Shown here one piece after another: positions 8,945 through 17,213 of a stretch of 64,000 nucleotides of DNA; the stretch's first letter is position 1; every line of letters starts with the position of its first letter. This stretch comes from Amycolatopsis echigonensis (GTDB taxonomy: Bacteria > Actinomycetota > Actinomycetes > Mycobacteriales > Pseudonocardiaceae): contig NZ_JACJHR010000030.1 in the NCBI RefSeq assembly GCF_014174495.1, positions 40,984 through 104,983 on the forward strand. Direction: 5' to 3'. The notes beneath the pieces were generated by a model, which was given only the letters and a program-made list of their open reading frames with translations, made no database searches and was not told where the DNA came from. Position numbers and translations under genes: made by a program.

Positions 8945-10275
8945 CAGCGGCGAAGCAGGTCTTCTTCGGTCTCGCGGCGTACGAGAAGCGTAGCGTGACC
9001 GTCGCGTACGCCGACCAGCGGTGGGCGGCCGACGAGGTTGTAGTTCGACGCCAGCGAGTGGTGGTACGCGCCGGTGCACGGTACGGCCAACAGGTCGCCG
9101 ACGTGGACGTCGTCGGGCAGGCAGACATCCGCCAGTACGTCGCCGGACTCGCAGTGTCGTCCGACCACCGTCATCGGCGTACGCGCGGCTTTTGTGCGAC
9201 GGCCGACGAGACGCGCGGTGTAGCGCGCGCCGTACAGTGCGGGGCGCGGGTTGTCGCTCATGCCGCCGTCGACAGCGACGAAGGTGTGCGCGCCGCGCTT
9301 CACAGCGCACACGCGATAAACGGTGATGCCCGCCGGTCCGACGATCGCACGGCCAGGCTCGATTGTCAGGCGTGGCAAGGGGAAGCTGTGTGAAGAGCAT
9401 TCGTAGCTCAGTGCGACGCGGAGGCGCCGCGCGTACCCATCGAGGTCGAAGGATGCTTCACGGTCGGCGTACGGTACCGCGTGGCCGCCGCCGAGGTCCA
9501 AGTCGCGCAACGTGATTCCGTATTGGTCGCGGATGCGAACGAGCACTTCGACCATCCGTCGGGCGGCTTCTTCGTATCGGTCCACACGGGACACTTGCGA
9601 CCCGATGTGACAGTGCAGTCCGGCCAGTTGCAGGCTCGGCTGCGAAAGGACTGCTGCGACAGCGCGGTCGACGTTGTCGCGTACGTCGGGGCGTAGTGAG
9701 AAGCCGAACTTCTGTCCTTCGGTGCCTGTCGTGATCGCAGCGTGCGTGTCGCCGCTTACGCCGGGCGTGACGCGGATGAGGACGCGTTGTGCGCCGTGTG
9801 CAAGGGTGCCGAGTTGCTCAACTTCGTCGATAGAGTCGAGAACGATGCGGCCGACGCCGTACTGCAGCGCGGCTTTCAGGTCTTCGGGCGTCTTCGCGTT
9901 GCCGTGCAACAGGATGCGCTCCGCGGGAAAACCGACAGCGCGAGCGACAGCGATCTCTCCGGCGGAGCACGTGTCGAGCGACAGTCCTTCTTCGGCGACC
10001 CAACGCAACACTGCTCGCGTACAGAGCGCCTTACTCGCGAAGGCGACATCGGCCTCCGGCAGCGCACGGCGGTACGCGCGAGCCGTTTCGCGCACCTGTT
10101 CCTCGTCGAGGAGGTACGCGGGTGTACCGAAACGCGCGGCCAGGTGGCTGACCGGTGCGCCGGCGAAGAACAGCTCACCGCCTTCGCCGAGTTTCGTGCG
10201 TTGCGGCCAGAGTCCCGGTTCTAGGTGGTCGGCGGCCTCGCAGCCGAGACTCGGGAGCAGCTCGCTGAGCGTCAC
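8941..10275 (-). CDS. lysA: Diaminopimelate decarboxylase
   Basis: 444 residues, the normal length. It converts meso-diaminopimelate to lysine with PLP in the cytoplasm. Visible alanine-racemase-fold motifs are FASKAL (K82, PLP Schiff base), HCHIGSQ (221-227), DLGGGHAVPY (260-269), EPGRA (306-310), and CESGD (375-379) donated across the dimer. The gene stands alone rather than beside argS and hom, so this may be a second copy in the genome. The spacer to the sigma factor (10276-10473) holds both divergent promoters. The fold could in principle serve another PLP decarboxylase, but CESGD favours LysA. Confidence 0.88.
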   Translation of the reverse strand: MTLSELLPSLGCEAADHLEPGLWPQRTKLGEGGELFFAGAPVSHLAARFGTPAYLLDEEQVRETARAYRRALPEADVAFASKALCTRAVLRWVAEEGLSLDTCSAGEIAVARAVGFPAERILLHGNAKTPEDLKAALQYGVGRIVLDSIDEVEQLGTLAHGAQRVLIRVTPGVSGDTHAAITTGTEGQKFGFSLRPDVRDNVDRAVAAVLSQPSLQLAGLHCHIGSQVSRVDRYEEAARRMVEVLVRIRDQYGITLRDLDLGGGHAVPYADREASFDLDGYARRLRVALSYECSSHSFPLPRLTIEPGRAIVGPAGITVYRVCAVKRGAHTFVAVDGGMSDNPRPALYGARYTARLVGRRTKAARTPMTVVGRHCESGDVLADVCLPDDVHVGDLLAVPCTGAYHHSLASNYNLVGRPPLVGVRDGHATLLVRRETEEDLLRRC

Positions 10276-10473
10276 GGTTACCTCCGGTCGATGTCGATCG
10301 CGGCGAACATCGCCAGCACACTGCGCCGACGCCCGCGCGGAACGTCCCCGAAACGGGCCTCTGACGGTCCAGACGGTCGTGCTGACGCGTTCTTAACGCG
10401 CGAGTAACTTCCGCCACACCCTGGCTGAGCTGGGCTTTGCCGAGTTTTCCGGTGACCCGCCGTCTTATCGGAC

Positions 10474-11439
10474 ATGGTTGTACAGATGACAGACTTCGCG
10501 AGCGAAACCGAGTCGTACCGGCACGAGCTGCGGGTGCACTGCTACCGGATGCTGGGCTCGTTCGACGAGGCGGAAGACCTGGTCCAGGAGACTCTTCTGC
10601 GCGCGTGGCGCGGCCGTTCGACGTACGCGGGCCGCGCGAGCCTGTACCGGATCGCGACCAATGCGTGTCTGGACCACCTCGACGCGCATCCACGCGAGCT
10701 GCCGACGCTCGATCTGCCGGTTGCGCACGACTCCGACCTCGCGCCGCGTCCCGACGTCGCGGTGCCGTGGTTGCAGCCGGTGCCGGACAGCGCGCTTCAA
10801 CCGGACGCTGTCGTCGTCGCGCTCGAGACGGTGGAGTTGGCGTTCCTCGCAGCCATCCAGCATCTTTCGCCGCGACAGCGTGCGGCGTTGGTCCTTCGCG
10901 ACGTACTCGGCTGGTCCGCGCGCGAAACGGCTTCAGCGCTCGGTACGACGCCTGCATCGGTGAACAGCAATGTGTTGCGCGCACGGGCTGAGCTGCGGGA
11001 GCACTTGCCTACGCGACGGACGGAGTGGGCGTCGGCGTCTGCCAGCGACGAGGAGCGCGCTGTCGTCGCGAAGTACGTGAAGGCGCTCGTAGAGCACGAC
11101 GAAGCGGCCTTCGCTGAACTGTTGCGCGAAGACGTGCGTTGCAGCCACGCTCCCGGCGCTGGCGGGCACATGGGACCGGAACCAACGTGGTACGCGGGTC
11201 GGGCCGCAGTGCTCGAAGCCTGGGCACCGGCGTTGCGTGGCGGCGACGCTGCCGAGTTCCGCGTGGTCGAGACGCGCGCGAACGGTGTGCCTGCGCTCGC
11301 CACTTACGCGCACGCAGACGGCGAGTTCCGGCCTTTCGGATTGGTGACGTTGCGCCTGGACGGCGGTCGCGTCGCGGAGGTGACTACCTTCGGTCCGGAG
11401 GTGTTCCGGGCTTTCGATCTTCCGCCGACGCTCGCCTGA
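10474..11439 (+). CDS. ECF sigma factor with C-terminal SnoaL-like domain (TIGR02960/SigG type)
   Basis: 321 residues. Sigma region 2 covers about 12-75 (HELRVHCYRMLGSFDEAEDL, VQETLLRAWRG, LYRIATNACLDHL). Region 4 covers about 125-178 (LSPRQRAALVLRDVLGWSAR, ETASALGTTPASVNSNVLRA). A SnoaL/NTF2-like domain fills about 190-315. This architecture fits the TIGR02960 sigma factors, which carry a fused control domain in place of a separate anti-sigma factor. ATG 10474 is used; ATG 10486, four codons in, is equally possible and neither has a strong ribosome site. It is divergent from lysA. Confidence 0.85.
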   Translation: MVVQMTDFASETESYRHELRVHCYRMLGSFDEAEDLVQETLLRAWRGRSTYAGRASLYRIATNACLDHLDAHPRELPTLDLPVAHDSDLAPRPDVAVPWLQPVPDSALQPDAVVVALETVELAFLAAIQHLSPRQRAALVLRDVLGWSARETASALGTTPASVNSNVLRARAELREHLPTRRTEWASASASDEERAVVAKYVKALVEHDEAAFAELLREDVRCSHAPGAGGHMGPEPTWYAGRAAVLEAWAPALRGGDAAEFRVVETRANGVPALATYAHADGEFRPFGLVTLRLDGGRVAEVTTFGPEVFRAFDLPPTLA

Positions 11440-11443
11440 CGCG

Positions 11444-12346
11444 TTACGAAAGCCCCCACGAGGACAGGATTCCGAACAATTCGTCCCGTTCGGCGGCGGT
11501 CAGCAGGCGACTCGGCGGCCGCACGTCGGGGCGGCACAGGCCGAGTTGCGACAGCGCGTCCTTGACCACGCTGACGTTGTTGGCGTTCCCGTGCGCGGCG
11601 CGCATCTCCTCGAACGGGCGGATGCGGTCCCAGATCTCCATCGTACCGGCGAAATCGTGGTTGCGCAGGCGGCGGAACAGGTCGAGCGACATCTGCGGCG
11701 CGACGTTCACCAGACCGGAGGTGAACCCCGTCGCGCCGACTGCGAAGTACCCAGGGGCGGACAGTTCGGCGAGGCCGGCGATCCACACGAAGCGCTCGTA
11801 CCCCGCGTCGCGCGCGACGGTGCGGAAGCGCACCGGATCCGGCACGGCGTACTTCACGCCGAGCACGTTCGGCGCGGCGTCGGCGAGCTGTGCCAGGTCT
11901 GAACCCTCGATGGCGGGGTTGCGCACGTACAGGACAACCCCGAGCTCGGGCACTTCGTTCGCGATAGCGCGGTGGTAGTCGATCCAGCCCGCGCGCGACA
12001 CGTACGGGTGCACAGGCTGATGGATCATCACCATGTCCGCGCCGGAAGCGCGCGCGTGCTTCGCGGCGTTCACGGCTGTACGCACGTCATGGCCGACGCC
12101 AGCGAGGACGCTCGCCTCACGCGCGGCCTTCGTGGCGACTTCGAGACACTGTCGCGTTTCTTGCTCGTCGAGCGCGTAGAACTCGCCGGTGTTGCCGTTC
12201 GGCGTGACGACCTCGACGCCGCTCAACACGAGCCGTTCGACGAGCCGCTCGTACGTCTCGGCGTCCACGTCGCCGGCTGCGGTGAAGGGAGTAACCGGGA
12301 TCGCCACCACGCCGGCGAGCCGCTGTCGCTGTTTCTCGAACGCCAC
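11444..12346 (-). CDS. DapA/N-acetylneuraminate lyase superfamily aldolase, probably not a true DapA
   Basis: 300 residues, the usual TIM-barrel length. NGNTGEF (50-56) and the Schiff-base lysine in GVKYAVPD (K165) are clear, and Y140 occupies the catalytic tyrosine position. The usual YNxPxR that binds the pyruvate carboxylate is replaced by YVRNPA. Lysine synthesis is therefore doubtful, and a sugar-acid dehydratase or aldolase is as likely. The start is GTG 12344-12346; a 13-bp palindrome lies three bases upstream. It is convergent with the sigma factor gene, four bases apart. Confidence 0.75.
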   Translation of the reverse strand: MAFEKQRQRLAGVVAIPVTPFTAAGDVDAETYERLVERLVLSGVEVVTPNGNTGEFYALDEQETRQCLEVATKAAREASVLAGVGHDVRTAVNAAKHARASGADMVMIHQPVHPYVSRAGWIDYHRAIANEVPELGVVLYVRNPAIEGSDLAQLADAAPNVLGVKYAVPDPVRFRTVARDAGYERFVWIAGLAELSAPGYFAVGATGFTSGLVNVAPQMSLDLFRRLRNHDFAGTMEIWDRIRPFEEMRAAHGNANNVSVVKDALSQLGLCRPDVRPPSRLLTAAERDELFGILSSWGLS

Positions 12347-12349
12347 GAG

Positions 12350-12371
12350 CAGATCCGATCTGATATATGAT
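12350..12371 (-). promoter_or_regulatory. Candidate promoter and operator of the DapA-family gene
   Basis: CAGATC-C-GATCTG (12350-12362) is a perfect 13-bp palindrome. On the minus strand it is directly preceded by the AT-rich CATATATC, whose TATATC (12362-12367) could be a -10 box. Transcription would then start inside the palindrome, only a few bases before the GTG, and the mRNA would be nearly leaderless. A repressor bound there would block initiation. Confidence 0.4.
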
Positions 12372-12515
12372 GTCTCAACCTCGGCAGCGTAACACGAGGA
12401 TGTCCGGGACGATCGTCCTGATTTGTGGGATGTGCGTCCCAGATCGGTGCCGTCAGGTGCGCGGACCTGGGTAAAACGGGATGAGCGGAGGGCAACCGCT
12501 GGGTACCTTGGCCGG

Positions 12516-13229
12516 ATGCCGGACGCGATCTTCGCCCATCCCCGCCTCGCGTCGATCTACGACGCGTTCGACGGCGACCGGGCAGACCTGCTCGCGTACG
12601 TCCGGATCGCCGACGAGCTGGCCGCTCGCCGGGTGCTCGACGTCGGCTGCGGGACCGGCTGCCTGGCGGTCTTGCTTGCCGAAACCGGGCGCACCGTCGT
12701 TGGCGTCGACCCGGCCGAGGCGTCGCTCGACCTCGCACGAGCGAAGGACTCGCGGGTCGAATGGCGGCTCGGAGACGCGACGACCCTGCCTCCGCTGAAC
12801 GCGGATCTCGCCGTGATGACCGGAAACGTCGCGCAGGTCTTCCTGACCGACGACGACTGGGCCGCGACGCTCCGCGGCATCCGGACGGCGCTGCGGCCCG
12901 GCGGGCATCTGGTGTTCGAGACTCGTCGGCCGGGTTACCGCGCGTGGGAGACCTGGGACGCGCCGCCGCGTACCCGCGAAGTGCCGGGAATCGGCGCGGT
13001 GGAGGAACGCTTCGAGGTCACCGAGGTCCGGCTGCCGCTCGTCTCATTCCGCATCACCTACACGTTCCTGGCGGACGGAAGCGTGGTCACCTCGGACTCG
13101 ACCCTCAGATTTCGCGGCCAGGACGAGGTGGAGACGAGCCTGCGCGAGCAGGGTTATCGAGTCCTGGACGTCCGGCAGGCGCCCGACCGGCCGGACCGCG
13201 AGTTCGTCTTCCTCGCGCAAGCCGAGTGA
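12516..13229 (+). CDS. Class I SAM-dependent methyltransferase
   Basis: 237 residues. Motif I is VLDVGCGTGCLAVLLA (about 40-55), the acidic end of strand 2 is VVGVDPAEASLDLAR, and GDATTLPPLNADLAVMTG marks motifs II-III. The second half carries a small beta insertion (VEERFEVTEVRLPLVSFRI) common in the Methyltransf_25 group, which methylates diverse small molecules. ATG 12516 starts just before the YDAFDGDR helix. Upstream in-frame codons give no conserved residues. Substrate is unknown. It points away from the DapA-family gene. Confidence 0.8.
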   Translation: MPDAIFAHPRLASIYDAFDGDRADLLAYVRIADELAARRVLDVGCGTGCLAVLLAETGRTVVGVDPAEASLDLARAKDSRVEWRLGDATTLPPLNADLAVMTGNVAQVFLTDDDWAATLRGIRTALRPGGHLVFETRRPGYRAWETWDAPPRTREVPGIGAVEERFEVTEVRLPLVSFRITYTFLADGSVVTSDSTLRFRGQDEVETSLREQGYRVLDVRQAPDRPDREFVFLAQAE

Positions 13230-13263
13230 AACCGGCCCGCCCCGGTCAAGGGCGGGCCGGAGC

Positions 13264-14493
13264 TCAGCGCAGGGCGTCCAGCGCGAACGCCGTGTACATG
13301 GCCACCCCGGCGGCCATCGCCGGTTCGTGGAACTTCACCCGGTTCGAGTGGTTGTCCTCGGTCGTCGCCGGATCCGCGCCCGGCTCCCGGGCTCCGATGA
13401 ACGCGAACGTGCCCGGAACCCGTTGCAGCACATACGAGAAGTCCTCCGCGCCCATGACCGGCGTGGCCAGCTCCTCGACGTTGCCCGCTCCCAGCACCTC
13501 CGCGGCCAGCGAAAACACCTCGGCCGCCACCGCCGGGTCGTTGACCGTCGTCGGGTAGCCCGGGTCCACTCCGGCGGACACGCGACAGCCGTGGGCCGCT
13601 CCGACCGCCTCGCACACCTTCGGCAGTTCCTCTCGGACGAACGAACGCGTCGACTCCGACAGCGTGCGAATGGTCCCCTCGAGCACCGCCCTCTCGGGAA
13701 TGATGTTCGTCGTCGTCCCGGCCTCGATGCGGGTCACCGAGACCACCGCCGGGTCGAAGACGCTGATCCGGCGCGTGACCATCGTCTGCAGTGCGCTGAC
13801 CATCGCCGCCGCGGCCGGGACGGGGTCGATGGCGTCGTGCGGGGCGGAACCGTGCCCGCCGCGGCCGGTGACCTCGACGCTGAACGTGTCCGCCGACGCC
13901 ATCATCGGCCCGCCGCGCACCTGCAGCACCCCGCTCGGGCTGTTGGCGATCGTGTGCAGGCCGAAGGCTCGCGTGACGCGCGTGCCCGCCGCGTCCAGCA
14001 CTCCCTCGTGGATCATGTGCCGCGCGCCGTGCATGCCCTCCTCGCCCGGCTGGAACATGAACACCACCGAGCCCGCCAGGTCGTCGACGCGCTCCGACAG
14101 CAGCCGCGCCGCGGAGGCGAGCATCGCGACGTGCGTGTCGTGTCCGCAGGCATGCATCGAACCGGCGATCTCGGACGAAAACTCCAAGCCGGTGTCTTCG
14201 GTCAGCGGCAATGCGTCCATGTCGGCCCGCAGCAGCACGGCCGGCCCGGGACGGGAGCCGCGCAGCACGCCGGTCAGCGACGTCGTGGAGCGGCCCTCGG
14301 TGAGTTCGATCGGCAGGTCAGCCAGCGCGGCGCGGATCGCCGCCTGGGTGCGCGGCAGCTGCAAGCCCTGTTCAGGGTGCCGGTGCACCGCGCGGCGAAG
14401 CTCGACAGTGCGGTCCTGAAGCTGCCGCGCGGCGTCGAGCAGCCCGGCGTGGCGATTGCCGGGCAGGGTGGGGAGGTCGGTGGGTCCGGTCAT
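13264..14493 (-). CDS. M20 family metallo-amidohydrolase (IAA-amino acid/hippurate hydrolase type)
   Basis: 409 residues. Metal-binding residues are visible in HACGHDTH (C116, H118), QPGEEG (E151/E152) and FGLHTIANSPSG (H180), with a final GAEDFSY and NHSNRVKFHE near the C-terminus. The dimerisation lid domain lies between about 195 and 310. The family removes acyl groups from amino acids or N-acyl compounds. ATG 14493 (MTGPTDLP) is preferred; a longer open frame upstream crosses the promoter of the divergent gene. The substrate cannot be read from sequence. Confidence 0.87.
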   Translation of the reverse strand: MTGPTDLPTLPGNRHAGLLDAARQLQDRTVELRRAVHRHPEQGLQLPRTQAAIRAALADLPIELTEGRSTTSLTGVLRGSRPGPAVLLRADMDALPLTEDTGLEFSSEIAGSMHACGHDTHVAMLASAARLLSERVDDLAGSVVFMFQPGEEGMHGARHMIHEGVLDAAGTRVTRAFGLHTIANSPSGVLQVRGGPMMASADTFSVEVTGRGGHGSAPHDAIDPVPAAAAMVSALQTMVTRRISVFDPAVVSVTRIEAGTTTNIIPERAVLEGTIRTLSESTRSFVREELPKVCEAVGAAHGCRVSAGVDPGYPTTVNDPAVAAEVFSLAAEVLGAGNVEELATPVMGAEDFSYVLQRVPGTFAFIGAREPGADPATTEDNHSNRVKFHEPAMAAGVAMYTAFALDALR

Positions 14494-14569
14494 TGCTCGA
14501 TAGTGGCACCTCGCACGCTTCAGGCGCACCGTGCGTGCGTTCGCCAGCGAGGCGGAATACGGTGTGCGC

Positions 14570-15052
14570 ATGGCGGTGCAAGAGCCGGTCACGGGCTTCG
14601 CGATAGCTGTGGTCCGTGAAGACGGTCGGTGGCGGTGCAGTGCGCTCGATTCCTCGGCGCTCACAGAGTTGGACGCGGCGATCACCGAGCTGGGCAAGCT
14701 CCGGTCGACCGGGGCGGCGTTCGGCCTGCTGGCCGTCGACGACGAGTTCTTCGTGATCGTCCGGCCGAGCCCGAGGGGACCGTCGCTGCTGTTGTCGGAC
14801 GCCGCCGCGGCGCTCGACTACGACATCGCGGCCGACGTCCTCGACGTGCTGCGCGTCGACCCTCCCGACGAGGACGACGACGCCGTCTGGCCCGAGGGCG
14901 ACCTCGAAATCCTGGCCGACCTCGGCCTGCCCGGCGGCGAACTGGAGGTGATCGTCGGCGAGGTCGACCTCTACCCGGACGAACAACTCCAGATGATCGC
15001 CCAGCGGTGCGGCTTCGAGGCCGAGTTCTCGAAACTGCTGGACCAGCTCTGA
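14570..15052 (+). CDS. tRNA adenosine deaminase-associated protein
   Basis: 160 residues, acidic. It matches the actinobacterial family (TIGR03941) found directly upstream of tadA: GFAIAVVREDGRWRCSAL at the start, LLAVDDEFFVIVRPSPRG in the middle, an acidic PPDEDDDAVWPEGDLEIL linker, and DLYPDEQLQMIAQRCGF near the end. The role is unknown but its position suggests assistance to TadA. Its stop TGA (15050-15052) overlaps the tadA frame, so the two are probably translated together. Confidence 0.85.
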   Translation: MAVQEPVTGFAIAVVREDGRWRCSALDSSALTELDAAITELGKLRSTGAAFGLLAVDDEFFVIVRPSPRGPSLLLSDAAAALDYDIAADVLDVLRVDPPDEDDDAVWPEGDLEILADLGLPGGELEVIVGEVDLYPDEQLQMIAQRCGFEAEFSKLLDQL

Positions 15053-15516
15053 GACGGCCGGACGACACCGAGGCCGTGCGGGCCGCGCTGGACGCGGCCC
15101 GCGCCCCCGGTGCCGACGTGCCCATCGGCGCGGTCGTCTTCGACCCCGACGGGCGCCCGCTGGCCTCGGCCCGCAACGCGCGCGTCGAGCTGGCCGACCC
15201 GACCGCGCACGCGGAAATCCTCGCTCTCCGCGCGGCGGCCCGCGAGTACGGCGACGGCTGGCGGCTGGAGGGCTGCACGCTCGCGGTCACACTGGAGCCC
15301 TGCACCATGTGCGCCGGCGCGCTCGTGCTCGCCCGGGTGGCGCGGCTGGTGTTCGGAGCCTGGGAGCCCAAGACCGGCGCGGTGTCGTCGCTGTGGGACG
15401 TCGTGCGCGACCGCCGCCTCAACCACCGGCCGGAAGTCCACGGCGGAGTGCTCGAAAGCGACTGCGCGGCCCTGCTCGAGACGTACTTCGCGGACCGCCG
15501 TCCAGGCGGCGAGTAA
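15049..15516 (+). CDS. tadA: tRNA-specific adenosine-34 deaminase
   Basis: Converts A34 to inosine in tRNA-Arg(ACG). The zinc deaminase motifs are intact: TAHAEI (zinc His and proton-shuttle Glu) and PCTMCAGAL (two zinc Cys), with DVPIGAVVFD as the first strand. The start is unusual. No ATG, GTG or TTG lies before the conserved first helix except GTG 15076, which would cut into it and has no properly spaced ribosome site. CTG 15049 overlaps the upstream stop as CTCTGA and gives MRRPDDTEAVRAALDAAR, the normal N-terminus. I chose CTG 15049; GTG 15076 is the alternative (146 residues). Confidence 0.85.
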   Translation: MRRPDDTEAVRAALDAARAPGADVPIGAVVFDPDGRPLASARNARVELADPTAHAEILALRAAAREYGDGWRLEGCTLAVTLEPCTMCAGALVLARVARLVFGAWEPKTGAVSSLWDVVRDRRLNHRPEVHGGVLESDCAALLETYFADRRPGGE

Positions 15517-15559
15517 CCCCCGCCGCACCCCGCGGAGGGGGTCCGGTATTGTTCTCGGC

Positions 15560-15646
15560 GGTGGCGTGTCCGAGCGGCCGAAGGAGCACGACTCGAAATC
15601 GTGTGACGGTTGATCCCGTCCGTGGGTTCAAATCCCACCGCCACCG
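15560..15646 (+). tRNA. tRNA-Ser(CGA)
   Basis: The acceptor arms GGTGGCG (15560-15566) and CGCCACC (15639-15645) pair fully, with discriminator G15646. The anticodon stem CACGA/TCGTG holds the loop CTCGAAA, giving anticodon CGA at 15594-15596 for UCG codons. A long variable arm (GTGACGGTTGATCCCGTCC region) and the T-arm GTGGGTTCAAATCCCAC are present as expected for class II tRNA. CCA is not encoded. Confidence 0.95.
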
Positions 15647-15666
15647 CTCGCGAGTGGGCGAGGTGT

Positions 15667-15767
15667 GCCGACGGAAAGCGTCGGCCGCCTCGCTCGCCTT
15701 GTTTCTGGGGGTGCAACCCCCAGGCCCCGCCCGGAGGGGCTTCGCCCCCCGGACCCCCCATGGGGGT
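15667..15767 (+). terminator. tRNA-Ser(CGA) terminator and GC-rich hairpin cluster
   Basis: Immediately downstream of the tRNA, GCCGACG-GAAAG-CGTCGGC (15667-15685) is a tight hairpin. Further stems follow: CTGGGGGT/ACCCCCAG (15705-15723), GGGGC/GCCCC (15736-15748) and ACCCCC/GGGGGT (15753-15767). The first is the likely tRNA terminator. The rest look like a GC-rich repetitive hairpin common in actinomycete spacers. Confidence 0.65.
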
Positions 15768-15849
15768 GGGTCGGCTTCCGTTTCTTGGTTGCGGTGAGAG
15801 CCGGATCAAAAGTGGTGGTGCTTGGGGGTTGCGTCCGTAGGGTGGGGGT

Positions 15850-16647
15850 ATGGGCGAGGAGCTTCCGCCGGTGGGCAGGACTGCGGTTGGGGTGGCTGGG
15901 CTTCGGGCGTTGGAGAGCGGGCGGCCGGATCGGTTGTTCGAGGATCCGTATGCGGGCGCGTTCTTTCACGCTGGGCGGGCGATCTTCGAGGGCGAGCAGG
16001 AGCGCCACCGCGGGCTGGGGATGGTGTTCGCGCAGCAGGTCGCGGTCCGCACCCGGTTCTTTGACGACTTCGTGAGCGGCGGACACCAGACGGTGCTTCT
16101 CGCGGCCGGTCTTGACGCTCGGGCGTTCCGGCTCGACTGGCCCGACGGTGCGCGTGTGTTCGAGGTCGATCTGCCGGACGTGCTCGCGTTCAAGGAAACC
16201 GTGCTGGCCGAACAGGGGGCGCGGCCTCGGTGCGAGCGCACGGCGGTCCCGGTGGATCTGCGCGACGACTGGGGCGCGGCGTTGAGAAACGCGGGATTCG
16301 CCCCGAAGCGGCCGACTGTCTGGCTCGCCGAAGGGCTGCTCGTCTACTTGAGTCGGGACGAGGCGGAGCGGCTGCTCACGGGCGTCACCGAGATTTCCGC
16401 GCCAGGCAGCCGGATTTCGTTCGAACACCGGCCGGACGGCGAACGGGACGGACTGCTGGAACGGGCACGCGAAGTCGGCGGCGAGGTGACGGCGCTCTGG
16501 CGCGGCGGCCTCGCGGGCGACGGTCCGGAGTGGCTCGCCGCGCACGGCTGGCAGCCGGAAACCGTTACGGTCGCGGAACTTGCCGTCCGCTACGGACGTG
16601 AGCCGCTGGACATCACGCGCGGCGGATTCGTGACCGCGACCCGCTAA
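15850..16647 (+). CDS. SAM-dependent methyltransferase, PPM1/LCM (TIGR00027-like) family
   Basis: 265 residues. Typical family marks are RTAVGVAGLRALES at the N-terminus, RPDRLFEDPYA, VAVRTRFFDDFV, QTVLLAAGLDARAFRLDWP (motif I), RVFEVDLPDVLAFK and WLAEGLLVYLS. The family is large in actinomycetes and modifies mostly unknown small molecules. ATG 15850 follows a G-rich stretch (GGTGGGGG) that can serve as ribosome site. The stop codon overlaps the convergent small-protein operon in the shared CTAA at 16644-16647. Confidence 0.85.
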   Translation: MGEELPPVGRTAVGVAGLRALESGRPDRLFEDPYAGAFFHAGRAIFEGEQERHRGLGMVFAQQVAVRTRFFDDFVSGGHQTVLLAAGLDARAFRLDWPDGARVFEVDLPDVLAFKETVLAEQGARPRCERTAVPVDLRDDWGAALRNAGFAPKRPTVWLAEGLLVYLSRDEAERLLTGVTEISAPGSRISFEHRPDGERDGLLERAREVGGEVTALWRGGLAGDGPEWLAAHGWQPETVTVAELAVRYGREPLDITRGGFVTATR

Positions 16648-17213
16648 TTCTCTTCCTGCAGCACCGGTGTTCCGAAGGCGTCGAGGAAAGTCGTTGCCTC
16701 TCCTATGGTCGCGACGCCGCGAGCGACGGCTTCCGCGATGGTCCCGCACGCCTCCCGCACCGCTGGCTCCGCGGAGCGGTCGCCGGCCAGCAGCGCGACA
16801 GCCGCCGGGGACACTCCTTCGGCGATCAGCATCACCTGCGCCGCGGTCTGATCCGCCAGCCGGTCAAGCAATTCCGCCAGATCCAAGCCGACCGACGCCG
16901 TACGCGCGGCGGCTTCGGCGGCCTGCCGGTAGTACGCGTCGAGTTCGTCCGCGCTGCCCCGGAAACGCGCGGCCGGTTCGCCGCCCCATTTGCGTTCCGC
17001 GCTGTGCGCGCCGCGTTCGAACTCCAACCGCGCCATGACCAAAACGTCGCGGCCGGCCGACAGCGTGCGCGCCGATTCGCGGATCGTCTGCGGGGAACAG
17101 TCGATCTGACGCAGCGCGGCGATCGGATCCGGCGCGCCGATCGCGGCGGCCGCGGCACCCAAAGAAGCCAGCCCGGCGGCCGCGTTTTCCAGCGCCGGGT
17201 GGAGGAACGGCAT
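16644..17213 (-). CDS. Alanine-rich helical protein of unknown function
   Basis: 189 residues, Ala-rich and predicted almost wholly helical. It starts MPFLHPALENAAAGLASLGA and has long amphipathic stretches at about 60-75 and 90-135, with LERLADQ-like coils. No enzyme motif or signal peptide is visible. ATG 17213 overlaps the stop of the upstream gene by one base (TGATG), so the two are translationally coupled. The pair has the look of WXG/ESX-associated helical proteins, but no WXG motif is present. Function unknown. Confidence 0.65.
   Translation of the reverse strand: MPFLHPALENAAAGLASLGAAAAAIGAPDPIAALRQIDCSPQTIRESARTLSAGRDVLVMARLEFERGAHSAERKWGGEPAARFRGSADELDAYYRQAAEAAARTASVGLDLAELLDRLADQTAAQVMLIAEGVSPAAVALLAGDRSAEPAVREACGTIAEAVARGVATIGEATTFLDAFGTPVLQEEN

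Noticed and set aside
8941..12346. Lysine operon made of lysA and the DapA-family gene
   Set aside because: A sigma-factor gene on the other strand separates them, and the DapA-family protein lacks the usual YNxPxR motif.
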